Under the pieces are notes generated by a model, which was not told where the DNA came from, searched no databases, and saw nothing but the letters and a program-made list of their open reading frames with translations. A DNA stretch of 24,500 nucleotides from Claveliimonas acetigenes. Its GTDB lineage: Bacteria > Bacillota > Clostridia > Lachnospirales > Lachnospiraceae. The translations under genes and the position numbers were made by a program. Below, piece after piece: positions 8,563 to 16,432 of this stretch. How positions within the stretch are numbered: position 1 is the first letter of the stretch; each line of letters begins with the position of its first letter. The DNA lies in assembly GCF_025567385.1 (NCBI RefSeq), contig NZ_JAOQJU010000040.1, forward strand, positions 1-24,500. Reading direction: 5' to 3'.

Positions 8563-10077
8563 TTATCTTGTACAACGTCCGTACAGTGCAGTAAGCGCCC
8601 GCAAATCTTCCGCAAGTGAATCGGTTAAGGCATCTTTTGTATACCGCCATCCCCAGTTGCCTGCAGGAACTCCGGGGGTATTCATGCGCCCTTCTTTGCC
8701 GATGCCAAGAACATCCTGCAGTGGGAAAATGGCGTAGGCGGCAATCGAAGACAGAGCTGTGCGGACGAAGGCCATGCCAATAGAATCTCCTTCCCTCAGA
8801 TTCATATACATTGCTGTTTTTTCCCGGCAGTGGGGTGCAAGAGTCGCATACCATCCGCAGGTAGTGTCATTGTCGTGGGTTCCGGTGTAGCACACGCAGT
8901 TTGCAGTGGTAAATTGATGAGGAAGGAATCCATTTTCATCTAAGCTCTCAAAAGCAAATTGCAGAACCTTCATTCCCGGGAAATGGAAGGTGTCTCTGAG
9001 ATCTTCCACCTCAGGAGTGATAACTCCCAAATCTTCTGCAATGATCGGAAGATTCCCGCCCAGGGCCGCCTCAATTGCGGCAAATAATTTCTTGTTGGGA
9101 CCTTTTACCCATTCCCCGTTGACTGCCGTTTTCTCGCCGTAAGGGACGGACCAGTAGGCCTCAAATCCCCGAAAGTGGTCGATACGGAGAATATCCAGTA
9201 CTTCCAGTTGGTTTTTGATACGTGAAATCCACCATGCATACCCTTCTTTTTCGTGGACTTCCCACTGATAGAGCGGATTGCCCCACAATTGCCCCGTCTC
9301 GGAAAAATAATCCGGCGGCACTCCGGCAACCCGCAGCGGGAACCCTTTGGTATCCAGTTGGAACAAATGCCGGTTTGCCCATACGTCGGCGCTGTCCATG
9401 GATACAAAGATGGGGATATCACCGATGATATGAACGCCATGTTCGTTGGCGTAGCTTTTTAATTCCTGCCATTCTTCAAAGAACAGGAATTGCACAAATT
9501 GATAGAATCCAATATCCTGTGAAAGTTCCTGTCGAAGAGAGGCTTTGAATGCGGGAGTAGGAATCCGGTATGCGTCCTCCCATTCCAGCCAGCTCACGCC
9601 TCCGTTTACCTTTTTACAGGCAAGAAACAGTCCGTAGTCGTCAAGCCAGTAGCTGTTCTTTTGGCAGAAGGAACTTAACCGTTCCTTAAGTTCCGGGAAA
9701 TCCCGGGTAAGAAAGCTATCGTATGCTTTCTCAAGAAGCCTGTTTTTCCAGGGAATGATCGTTCCGTAATCAATGTGATCCGGATCTGTCTTGGGGCAGT
9801 CTGCCAGGTCTTCCTGGCTGATAAGACGAAGCTTCAGAAGATGCCCGGGGCTGATTAAAAGCGGCTGTCCTGCGAACGCAGAGAAGCTCTGGTAAGGGGA
9901 GTCGCCGTAGCCGGTGTGGGTCAGTGGGAGCATCTGCCAGAGGTGCTGGCCGGATGCTTCCAGAAAATCCACAAAATGATAAGCTTCTTCTCCCAGATCT
10001 CCAATCCCATAAGGGGAGGGGAGAGAAGTTGGGTGCAGTAAGATGCCGGACATACGCGGCAAAATATTTGAATTCAT
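8563..10077 (-). CDS. malQ: 4-alpha-glucanotransferase (amylomaltase, GH77)
   Basis: Cytoplasmic disproportionating enzyme that moves alpha-1,4-glucan segments between maltodextrins or to glucose. The 504-residue protein has the full GH77 motif set: GILLHPTSLPSPYGIGDLG at the start; GDIPIFVSMDSADVW; RIDHFRG with the predicted nucleophile D300; IAEDLG with acid/base E348; and YTGTHDNDT with D402 as the third carboxylate. The 48- and 54-residue spacings match the family closely. The frame stays open upstream to 10329, but the extra sequence resembles no enzyme; ATG 10077 has AAGGAG upstream and starts the normal domain. No other glycogen or maltose genes are in the window. It is first in a unit with plsC, and I see no convincing promoter box upstream. 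Confidence 0.96.
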   Translation of the reverse strand: MNSNILPRMSGILLHPTSLPSPYGIGDLGEEAYHFVDFLEASGQHLWQMLPLTHTGYGDSPYQSFSAFAGQPLLISPGHLLKLRLISQEDLADCPKTDPDHIDYGTIIPWKNRLLEKAYDSFLTRDFPELKERLSSFCQKNSYWLDDYGLFLACKKVNGGVSWLEWEDAYRIPTPAFKASLRQELSQDIGFYQFVQFLFFEEWQELKSYANEHGVHIIGDIPIFVSMDSADVWANRHLFQLDTKGFPLRVAGVPPDYFSETGQLWGNPLYQWEVHEKEGYAWWISRIKNQLEVLDILRIDHFRGFEAYWSVPYGEKTAVNGEWVKGPNKKLFAAIEAALGGNLPIIAEDLGVITPEVEDLRDTFHFPGMKVLQFAFESLDENGFLPHQFTTANCVCYTGTHDNDTTCGWYATLAPHCREKTAMYMNLREGDSIGMAFVRTALSSIAAYAIFPLQDVLGIGKEGRMNTPGVPAGNWGWRYTKDALTDSLAEDLRALTALYGRCTR

Positions 10078-10171
10078 AGAGAGTCTCCTTTTTACAATTT
10101 CTTCTCTATATATTACCACAAAATAGTCATTTTTCCTAGACTTGGTGTGTATGATGATAGAGAGAATATCC

Positions 10172-10618
10172 ATGTGGTGTGTATCTATGGACAGGAAGAG
10201 CTGCTTTTCGGCGCTGGTGCGGATTACGGCGGCGCTTGTTTTATTATCGCTTCTGTTTCTTTGTGGCTGTACGGTGAAGAAGCTGGAGAATGAGAAGACG
10301 AAGGATATTGAATTTACGGTGGTTGCCAAGGAAGAGATTCCGGAAGAACTGAAAGAAAAGATAGAAGAGGGGAAGGAAAACCCGGTAAAAATGACATACG
10401 GGGACGGGGAATATCTGTATATAGTGAGGGGCTATGGCAGGCAGGAAACTACCGGATGCAGCATAGAGGTAAAAGCAGTGTATGAGACAGAAAATGCAGT
10501 TTATATACAAACGGAACTGAAAGGCCCGGAAAAAGGAGAGGAAATTCTGGAGAAGGCAACCTGCCCGTATGTGGTGGTGAAAATAGAATATCGGGACACT
10601 CACGTAGTATTTGATTAA
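10172..10618 (+). CDS. Lipoprotein with a PrcB C-terminal-type domain
   Basis: Predicted surface lipoprotein. Positively charged residues precede a hydrophobic run, and a lipobox ends at LFLCGC, with the lipidated Cys probably residue 33 counted from the ATG at 10172. After a charged linker, the last ~60 residues (RGYGRQETTGCSIEV, then TCPYVVVKIEY and a final VVFD) match the pattern I know for the PrcB C-terminal domain, named after a subunit of the Treponema dentilisin protease complex. No protease gene is adjacent, so its partner is unknown. The start is uncertain: ATGs at 10142, 10154, 10172 and 10187 are all possible and none has a strong ribosome site; 10172 has GAGAG about ten bases upstream. 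It ends 18 bp before the SPOCS-LysM gene, suggesting co-transcription. Confidence 0.75.
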   Translation: MWCVSMDRKSCFSALVRITAALVLLSLLFLCGCTVKKLENEKTKDIEFTVVAKEEIPEELKEKIEEGKENPVKMTYGDGEYLYIVRGYGRQETTGCSIEVKAVYETENAVYIQTELKGPEKGEEILEKATCPYVVVKIEYRDTHVVFD

Positions 10619-10636
10619 AAAATAGGAGGCGTAAGA

Positions 10637-12196
10637 ATGGAGCAATTAAAAAAAGCAGTCCGTCTGAACAGAATGGGGAAAAGAGTGATGGATCAGTTTC
10701 ATGTTGACGGGGACGTTAATGTGCCGGATGCCAAAAGCGATATGGCAAGAATTGTGCTTAGTGTGGGAACCGTCAAAATTGAAGACATCAAAATGGTAGA
10801 GAATTATGCAAGGGTTGTGGGGAAGGTATTATATCAGATTTTGTATGCAGCAGATTTGGCGGAACAAAAATTATCCTCCCTGCAGGGCAAGCTTCCTTTT
10901 GAAGAAATGGTATATGTGGAAGATGAGCCTGCAGGACAGATTTTCGTTAAGACGGCAGGGGCAGAACTTACGGCAGTTATGATAAATTCTCGGAAGCTGA
11001 ATCTGAAGGCAATGGTGGAGATGGAACTTAGCTCAGAAGGGGCGCGTGAAGAAGAGTTGACGATGGATGTGGAAGGAGAGGAACCTTTATACAAAAAGTA
11101 CCGGGAGAGGAATCTTCTGAAACTACATATGGCAAAAAAGGACACTTATCGTATTAAGGAGGAGATGCAGCTTCCCGGTACCAAGGAAAATATCGGCACA
11201 TTGTTATGGACAGAAGTGGCCTCCCGCAAATTAGATACCCGGCTTGGAACGGATGAGCTTCAGATGCGGGGAGAATTGCAGGTATTCTGCTTCTATGAAT
11301 CGCTGGAGGGCAAGATTGACTGGGTGGAGCAGATGGTGCCTTATGAGGGGCGTATCGACTGTCCGGGAGCAGAGGATACAATGTTTCATCATCTATATAC
11401 CGAACTTACGGATGAAAATGTGGATGTGCGGATGGATGAGGATGGAGAAATGCGTATTTTGGGGATAGAGGCCACGCTGGAAATCCGTCTTGCAATTTAT
11501 GAAGAAGAGAAAATGAATATCCTGGAAGATTTGTATTCTCTGCGGCAAGTATGCCTGCCGCAGCGGGAGAACGTCATGTTCGAGAGCCTTGTTATGCAGA
11601 ACCATTCCAAATGTAAGATTATGGAGCGGCTGTCTCTGCCGGAGCTGAAGGATGATATTTTACAGATCTGCCATTGCAGCGGTTATCTGCAGACGGAGCA
11701 TACGGAAATTGTAAAGGAAGGGATCCTGGCAGAGGGAGTTCTCAATATCTGCTTTTTGTATGTCAAGGCTGATGATACGATACCGTTCGATGTGTGGCAG
11801 GGAATGGTGCCGTTTTCCCATATTGTTGAAAGCAATGAAATCTATCCGGAGATGAAGTATGACATTACAGGAGATCTAGAACAGGTCAGCGTCAGCCTCC
11901 TGGGAAGCGGCGAGGTGGAGGTAAAGGCAGTTCTTGCATTCCACATATTCTTAAGGAAGCCGGAAGAGGTGGTGAATATAACCGGAATTGATACGGAACC
12001 CATGAACATGGAGGAGCAGGAAAATGCTCCCGGGATTACCGGCTATATTGTGAAGAAAGGGGATGAGATCTGGGATTTGGCAAAACAGTACAGTACAACG
12101 GTGGAGGGGATTATGGAGGTAAATGAACTATCTTCCGGAGAGCTGAAACCAGGCGATAAAATATTGATTTTTAAAGAGAATATGAGTATACTGTAA
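10637..12196 (+). CDS. DUF3794 (SPOCS) and LysM domain protein, probable spore-envelope protein
   Basis: A 519-residue protein with no signal peptide or membrane helix. The first ~450 residues look like repeated beta-rich SPOCS/DUF3794 modules (roughly 1-150, 155-300, 305-450), with phrases such as VDGDVNVPDAKSDMARIV and LPELKDDILQICHC. A C-terminal LysM domain covers about 469-513 (GYIVKKGDEIWDLAKQYS ... LKPGDKILIF). SPOCS domains are known from clostridial spore-coat and morphogenetic proteins, and LysM binds peptidoglycan, so an attachment role between spore coat and cortex is a reasonable inference, as for SafA-like proteins. AGGAGG lies seven bases before the ATG. A promoter for the next gene is embedded in its last codons. 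spoIIR lies three genes downstream, fitting a sporulation neighbourhood. Confidence 0.88.
   Translation: MEQLKKAVRLNRMGKRVMDQFHVDGDVNVPDAKSDMARIVLSVGTVKIEDIKMVENYARVVGKVLYQILYAADLAEQKLSSLQGKLPFEEMVYVEDEPAGQIFVKTAGAELTAVMINSRKLNLKAMVEMELSSEGAREEELTMDVEGEEPLYKKYRERNLLKLHMAKKDTYRIKEEMQLPGTKENIGTLLWTEVASRKLDTRLGTDELQMRGELQVFCFYESLEGKIDWVEQMVPYEGRIDCPGAEDTMFHHLYTELTDENVDVRMDEDGEMRILGIEATLEIRLAIYEEEKMNILEDLYSLRQVCLPQRENVMFESLVMQNHSKCKIMERLSLPELKDDILQICHCSGYLQTEHTEIVKEGILAEGVLNICFLYVKADDTIPFDVWQGMVPFSHIVESNEIYPEMKYDITGDLEQVSVSLLGSGEVEVKAVLAFHIFLRKPEEVVNITGIDTEPMNMEEQENAPGITGYIVKKGDEIWDLAKQYSTTVEGIMEVNELSSGELKPGDKILIFKENMSIL
12164..12192 (+). promoter_or_regulatory. Sigma-A promoter for ispE and the GntR gene
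   Basis: TTGATT (12164-12169) and TATACT (12187-12192) are separated by 17 bp and lie in the last codons of the SPOCS-LysM gene. Transcription would start near 12199, about 30 bases before ispE. The -35 box matches 4 of 6 and the -10 box 5 of 6. Confidence 0.55.
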
Positions 12197-12202
12197 GTAC
12201 AC

Positions 12203-12210
12203 TGTATACA
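12203..12210 (+). promoter_or_regulatory. Possible GntR-type operator TGTATACA
   Basis: A perfect 8-bp palindrome, TGTATACA, sits just downstream of the predicted ispE transcription start. A second GTATAC at 12186-12191 overlaps the -10 box. Palindromes with a GTATAC core occur among operators of FadR/FCD-type GntR regulators, and one is encoded in this unit. The site is short and could be chance. Confidence 0.3.
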
Positions 12211-12228
12211 AGATACAAGGAGAGAACA

Positions 12229-13110
12229 ATGGATAAAATCGAATTAAAGGCACTGGGTAAAATTAATCTGGGACTTGATATTCTGGGCAGGCGTGACAAT
12301 GGATACCATGACGTCCGTATGGTGATGCAGACGGTATTCCTGTATGACCGGGTAATTTTGGAGAAGAGCAGGAAGCCGGGTATAGAGATTGTTACCAATC
12401 TGAACTACCTTCCTGCCAATGAAAATAATATTGCGTATAAGGCCGCAAAGCTTCTGGCTGATGAATTTCGTATCCGGGACGGCATCCGGATTACTTTGGA
12501 GAAGCATATTCCGGTGGCGGCGGGTATGGCGGGCGGAAGCTCGAATGCGGCTGCTGTCCTGCATGGGATGAACCGGATGTATGGGCTGGGACTGTCAGAG
12601 GAAGGACTCAAGGAGCGGGGCGTGAAGCTGGGGGCAGATGTTCCTTACTGTATTATGCGTGGGACTGTACTGGCAGAGGGAATCGGAGAAATCCTTACCC
12701 CGCTTGCGCCCATGCCCAAATGCTATATCTTAATAGCCAAGCCGGCGCTCTCTGCTTCTACCAGAATCGTATATGAGAAATTCGACAGGCTGGAGGACAT
12801 CCGGCATCCGGATATTGACGGGATTCTTGCCGGAATCAAATCCGGCAATCTCAGGCAGACTGCCGCCGGTATGGGAAATGTGCTGGAACAGGTTATGCTT
12901 CCGGAGTATCCGGTTCTCCAAAGGATTAAGGAAGCGATGCTGAAGGGCGGGGCGCTGAATGCAATGATGACGGGAAGCGGCCCTACCATGTTTGGGATTT
13001 TTGAGAAACGCAGCCAGGCGAAGACGGCTATGGCATTGATAAAGAAACAGAATCTGGCAAAACAGATTTATGTGACGAATGTACATCGGGTGTTAAGGAG
13101 GAATTTATGA
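12229..13110 (+). CDS. ispE: 4-diphosphocytidyl-2-C-methyl-D-erythritol kinase
   Basis: GHMP-family kinase that phosphorylates CDP-ME in the methylerythritol phosphate route to isoprenoids. The N terminus carries K-I-N with the predicted catalytic Lys at residue 11. The ATP-binding loop PVAAGMAGGSSNAAAVL lies at about 95-111. GADVPYC holds the catalytic Asp 137, and TGSGPTMFGIF is the third GHMP motif. The length of 293 is normal. AAGGAGA lies six bases before the ATG. The stop overlaps the start of the GntR gene by four bases (ATGA), so the two are translationally coupled. Confidence 0.96.
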   Translation: MDKIELKALGKINLGLDILGRRDNGYHDVRMVMQTVFLYDRVILEKSRKPGIEIVTNLNYLPANENNIAYKAAKLLADEFRIRDGIRITLEKHIPVAAGMAGGSSNAAAVLHGMNRMYGLGLSEEGLKERGVKLGADVPYCIMRGTVLAEGIGEILTPLAPMPKCYILIAKPALSASTRIVYEKFDRLEDIRHPDIDGILAGIKSGNLRQTAAGMGNVLEQVMLPEYPVLQRIKEAMLKGGALNAMMTGSGPTMFGIFEKRSQAKTAMALIKKQNLAKQIYVTNVHRVLRRNL

Positions 13111-13790
13111 AAGAACCGAATTTTGAAGTAAATATGAATGAGTACCTTCCGCTCAGGGACGTGGTATTCAATACGTTGAGACAGGCAATTCTGCGGGGAG
13201 AGCTAAAGCCGGGAGAACGGCTGATGGAAATCCAGCTTGCCAACAAGCTGGGAGTCAGCAGGACGCCAATCCGGGAAGCAATCCGGAAATTGGAATTGGA
13301 AGGTCTGGTTCTGATGATTCCGAGGAAGGGAGCCGAGGTGGCGGAGATTACGGAAAAAAGTCTCCGGGATGTACTGGAAGTGCGCCGTGCATTGGAAGAA
13401 CTTGCGGTTCAACTGGTGTGTGAGAAGATTACAGAAGAAGAGATAGAAGAATTAAAGGCAGCAGCCAGGGAATTTGAGAATGTATTAAAAGACGGCGATA
13501 TTACGAAGATAGCAGAAGCAGACGTGCGGTTCCATGACGTGATTTACATGGCTACCGATAATCAGAAGCTGATACAGCTCCTTAATAATTTAAGAGAGCA
13601 GATGTACCGCTTCCGGGTAGAATATCTGAAGCGGGAGGAAGTCCGCCCGCAGCTGCTTGCGGAACATGAAGAGATTATCGCTACAATAGAAAGGAGAGAA
13701 AAGGATACTGCGACAAAAGTAGTCTGCGAACATATTGACAATCAGGTGGAAGCTGTGATAGATATAATCCGTACGAAACATAGCGAATAA
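13107..13790 (+). CDS. GntR family transcriptional regulator, FCD (FadR-like) subfamily
   Basis: DNA-binding regulator of 227 residues. The winged helix-turn-helix covers about 12-75, with LRGELKPGERL and the recognition region LGVSRTPIREAIRKLELEGL. The all-helical FCD ligand domain follows, with the Asp/His set that usually binds a metal: ADVRFHD, AEHEEI and the final CEHID. FCD regulators commonly sense organic acids or sugar acids, but no catabolic genes adjoin this one. Its start overlaps the ispE stop by four bases and has AAGGAGG five bases upstream. Possible targets are its own promoter (TGTATACA at 12203) or the inverted repeat ahead of spoIIR; both are inferences. Confidence 0.92.
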   Translation: MKEPNFEVNMNEYLPLRDVVFNTLRQAILRGELKPGERLMEIQLANKLGVSRTPIREAIRKLELEGLVLMIPRKGAEVAEITEKSLRDVLEVRRALEELAVQLVCEKITEEEIEELKAAAREFENVLKDGDITKIAEADVRFHDVIYMATDNQKLIQLLNNLREQMYRFRVEYLKREEVRPQLLAEHEEIIATIERREKDTATKVVCEHIDNQVEAVIDIIRTKHSE

Positions 13791-13798
13791 ATTGCAGT

Positions 13799-13826
13799 GA
13801 ATAAAGCTTCGGAATCTGGCTACACT
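13799..13826 (+). promoter_or_regulatory. Possible sigma-F promoter of spoIIR
   Basis: GGCTACACT at 13818-13826 fits the sigma-F -10 pattern GGnnAnAnT at all specified positions. GAATA at 13799-13803 resembles the -35 pattern GyATA at 4 of 5 positions, with a 14-bp gap, slightly short. spoIIR is a sigma-F gene in Bacillus subtilis, so a forespore promoter is expected here. Confidence 0.45.
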
Positions 13827-13846
13827 CCTTACATGAATGTAAGGAG
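13825..13846 (+). promoter_or_regulatory. Perfect inverted repeat covering the spoIIR ribosome site
   Basis: CTCCTTACAT (13825-13834) and ATGTAAGGAG (13837-13846) are exact reverse complements separated by GA. As RNA this forms a nine- to ten-pair stem with a tight UGAA-type loop. The right arm contains AAGGAG, the ribosome site used by the spoIIR ATG at 13857. No U-tract follows, so it is not a terminator. It could act as RNA or as a protein operator. Confidence 0.8.
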
Positions 13847-13856
13847 GTACATAATA

Positions 13857-14516
13857 ATGAAGAGAAAGAAACGAACCGTTCTTTGCATGTGTATTGCGCT
13901 TGTCAGCGCTCTTTTGCTGACAGGCTGGCTGCTTGCCGAAAGAGGGCTTTTGGTAGGGGCGAAGGAAAGCCGGACACAGGAGCATCTGGCGAAGGAAGTG
14001 CTGCGCTTCCATGTGCTTGCGAATAGTGACAGTGAGGAAGACCAGAAGGTAAAGATGCAGGTGAAAGAGGCCGTACTTGCCTATCTGGAAGACTGTATGC
14101 CTCGGAACAATGAGAAGGATATTACGGTAGAGGCAACGAAGAAATGGGTGGAATATCACCTGGAAGATCTGGAGGCAGTGGCGGAGAATGCGCTCCGGCA
14201 GGCGGGGAGTACAGATAAGGCGCAGGCGGAGCTTGTGTGGGACTATTTCCCGGCAAAGACATACGGAGATGTGACATTTCCGGCAGGGGAATATGAAGCG
14301 CTTCGGATAAAAATAGGACAGGCAAAAGGGCAGAACTGGTGGTGCTGCCTGTATCCGAATCTGTGTTTTGTAGACGCGGTACATGCAGTCGTTCCCGAAG
14401 AGGGGAAGGATACGCTCAGACAAGTTCTTGATAAAGAAGAGTATGAGATGGTTACGGCGTCAGACTATAAGATAAAATGGTTCTTTTTCGGCGGAGGCTC
14501 TGAGAAAGGACAGTAG
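13857..14516 (+). CDS. spoIIR: Stage II sporulation protein R
   Basis: Signalling protein made in the forespore and exported to the intermembrane space, where it triggers SpoIIGA to process pro-sigma-E in the mother cell. The 219-residue product has basic residues then a membrane/signal segment at about 7-27, followed by the conserved block LRFHVLANSDSEEDQKVKM and the later FPAGEYEALRIKIG and NWWCCLYPNLCF segments typical of the family. I chose ATG 13857 with AAGGAGG nine bases upstream; a GTG at 13797 lacks a ribosome site and would put 20 unrelated residues before the signal segment. The ribosome site lies in a perfect inverted repeat. The gene is 66 bp after the GntR regulator and 14 bp before the CDF transporter. 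Confidence 0.95.
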   Translation: MKRKKRTVLCMCIALVSALLLTGWLLAERGLLVGAKESRTQEHLAKEVLRFHVLANSDSEEDQKVKMQVKEAVLAYLEDCMPRNNEKDITVEATKKWVEYHLEDLEAVAENALRQAGSTDKAQAELVWDYFPAKTYGDVTFPAGEYEALRIKIGQAKGQNWWCCLYPNLCFVDAVHAVVPEEGKDTLRQVLDKEEYEMVTASDYKIKWFFFGGGSEKGQ

Positions 14517-14530
14517 ACCGGAGGCAGTTT

Positions 14531-15718
14531 ATGACTGAATTTTTGGTAAGACATTTTGTAAAAGACTATGAACAGGTAGAAAAGGTTTCCGTCCGTACGG
14601 CGTACGGAGTTCTGGCAAGCGTGGTAGGCATTTTCTGCAATGTAGTTCTTTTCCTGGTAAAAGGAGCGGCGGGAATTTTGATGCACAGTATTTCTGTCAC
14701 GGCAGATGCATTCAATAACCTGTCGGATGCAGGTTCTTCCATCGTGGGGCTGATTGGCGTGAAACTGGCGGGCAAGCCGGCAGATGAGGAACATCCTTTT
14801 GGACATGGAAGGATAGAATATATTTCGGCTTTGATTGTGGCGTTCCTGGTGATGGAGGTGGGATTTACCTTTCTGAAAGATGCCATCGGAAAAATCCGGG
14901 AGCCGGAGGTGTTGAATTTCCGAATGGTTTCTGTTATGATATTACTCCTGTCCATCGGTGTGAAGCTGTGGATGGGAGCTTTTAACAGGAAATTGGGAAA
15001 ACGGATTGATTCGAAGGTGATGATGGCGACGGCGGCTGACGCTATGGGCGATGTTATTACTACGGCGGCAACGATTCTGTCTCTTCTGTTTTTTAAGCTG
15101 ACAGGAATCAATATTGACGGTTTTGTGGGGCTTGGCGTAGCTCTCGTTGTTATGTGGGCGGGATTCGGAATAGCCAGGGATACCCTGGAACCGCTGGTGG
15201 GGGAGGCCGTGACGCCGGAGGATTACAGGCGGATTTCCCGTTTTGTGGAAAAATACGATGGGGTTGTGGGAAGTCACGATTTGATTGTACATAACTACGG
15301 GCCGGGAAGAAGCATGGCGTCCATCCATGCAGAGGTGCCCAATGATGTGGATATAGAGACGTCCCACGAAGTGATAGACCGGATTGAGCGGGATGCTGTG
15401 GGTAAGCTGGGGATTTTTCTGGTAATTCATATGGATCCGGTGGAGACGAAGGATGAGCATACACTTGCAGTAAAAACACAAGTAGCAGAGACGCTGAAAG
15501 AGATGGATGAGGCGGCAAGTATCCATGATTTCCGACTGGTAGGCGGCAAGGAGCAGGTGAATCTGATTTTTGACATGATGCTGCCTTATCATTATAATAA
15601 AGAACAAGAGCAGACGCTTTGCAGGGAATTAACAGAGCGGCTGCAGAAACTGGATAAACGCTACCACCCTGTGATAACAGTAGAAAAAAGCTATGTGGCA
15701 GCAGGAAAGGAAGAATAG
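14531..15718 (+). CDS. Cation diffusion facilitator family transporter, probably Mn2+/Fe2+ type
   Basis: Membrane antiporter exporting divalent metal, 395 residues, with six predicted helices in the first ~215 residues and a C-terminal cytoplasmic domain extended by about 80 residues. Family marks include ADAFNNLSDAGSS in helix 2 and HPFGHGR after it. The transport-site residues by position are N62 and D66 in helix 2 and D170 and D174 in helix 5 (ADAMGDV). The absence of histidine from this set argues against the zinc/cadmium type and for manganese or iron; this is inferred from known family patterns. GGAGG precedes the ATG. It is 14 bp after spoIIR and three bases before the thioesterase, so it lies in a tight run. 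Confidence 0.92.
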   Translation: MTEFLVRHFVKDYEQVEKVSVRTAYGVLASVVGIFCNVVLFLVKGAAGILMHSISVTADAFNNLSDAGSSIVGLIGVKLAGKPADEEHPFGHGRIEYISALIVAFLVMEVGFTFLKDAIGKIREPEVLNFRMVSVMILLLSIGVKLWMGAFNRKLGKRIDSKVMMATAADAMGDVITTAATILSLLFFKLTGINIDGFVGLGVALVVMWAGFGIARDTLEPLVGEAVTPEDYRRISRFVEKYDGVVGSHDLIVHNYGPGRSMASIHAEVPNDVDIETSHEVIDRIERDAVGKLGIFLVIHMDPVETKDEHTLAVKTQVAETLKEMDEAASIHDFRLVGGKEQVNLIFDMMLPYHYNKEQEQTLCRELTERLQKLDKRYHPVITVEKSYVAAGKEE

Positions 15719-15721
15719 ATA

Positions 15722-16432
15722 ATGTATACATTTGAAAGCCGTGTAAGGTACAGTGAGACAGACCACAGGGAGACTATGACCCTGCCGGCAATTGTTAATT
15801 ATTTTCAGGACTGCAGTACGTTTCAATCTGAGGATTTGGGCGTGGGAATTGATTATTTCCGGGAAAAGCAGCAGGGATGGATTCTTTCCTCCTGGCAGAT
15901 TATTATAGACAGATATCCGAAGATGGGAGAAAGGATTGACATCAGTACGTGGGCAACAGGATTCGACGGGCTGTATGGCCTCCGGAATTTCCGGATGCGG
16001 GACGAGAAGAAGGAGACGGTTGCATATGCCAATTCTGTCTGGGTGTTTATGGATATGAAAAAAGGACGCCCGGTTCGGCCAGCAGCGGAAGATGTAGAGA
16101 AATACGGACTGGACGAGCCTCTTCCGATGGAATATGCTTCTCGCAAAATTACGCTTCCGAAGGAGGCAGAAACACGGAAGACATTTTCAGTGAGGCGAGA
16201 TCAGATTGATACGAATGAGCATGTGAACAATTGCCAGTACGTGCAGATGGCGCTGGAAGTTCTGGAAGAAGAGATTCCGGTAAGACAGCTCCGTGTGGAG
16301 TATAAAAAATCAGCAGTGTACGGCAGCGAAATTTTGCCGAAGGTAGCGTTAGAAGCAGAACGGACGGTAGTAGAGCTTTGTGATTTAAATGGGAAACCAT
16401 ATGCGGTTGTAGAATTGACAGGAGAAAAATGA
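15722..16432 (+). CDS. Acyl-ACP thioesterase
   Basis: Cytoplasmic enzyme that hydrolyses acyl-ACP to free fatty acid. The 236 residues form two hot-dog modules: the first (about 1-130) has RYSETDHRETMTLPAIVNYF and a GWILSSWQI strand, and the second (about 150-236) has DTNEHVNNCQYV, the N-x-H-x-N signature of the FatA-like bacterial thioesterases. The length matches bacterial members. AAGGAAG lies about eight bases before the ATG. It follows the CDF gene by three bases, and its stop overlaps the start of the next gene (ATGATG), so translation is likely coupled. Chain-length preference cannot be told from sequence. Confidence 0.88.
   Translation: MYTFESRVRYSETDHRETMTLPAIVNYFQDCSTFQSEDLGVGIDYFREKQQGWILSSWQIIIDRYPKMGERIDISTWATGFDGLYGLRNFRMRDEKKETVAYANSVWVFMDMKKGRPVRPAAEDVEKYGLDEPLPMEYASRKITLPKEAETRKTFSVRRDQIDTNEHVNNCQYVQMALEVLEEEIPVRQLRVEYKKSAVYGSEILPKVALEAERTVVELCDLNGKPYAVVELTGEK

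Noticed and set aside
10078..10329. 84-residue N-terminal extension of malQ
   Set aside because: The extra residues are unlike any GH77 N terminus, and the ATG at 10077 has a clear AAGGAG site and begins the normal domain. It also overlaps the opposite-strand lipoprotein gene.
13825..13856. The spoIIR inverted repeat as a terminator of the GntR gene
   Set aside because: GTACATAATA follows the stem with no T-run, so intrinsic termination is unlikely.
13590..14423. 277-codon open frame on the - strand
   Set aside because: It lies opposite the GntR and spoIIR genes, which have full family motifs; its product is rich in Cys, His and Phe with no recognisable domain.
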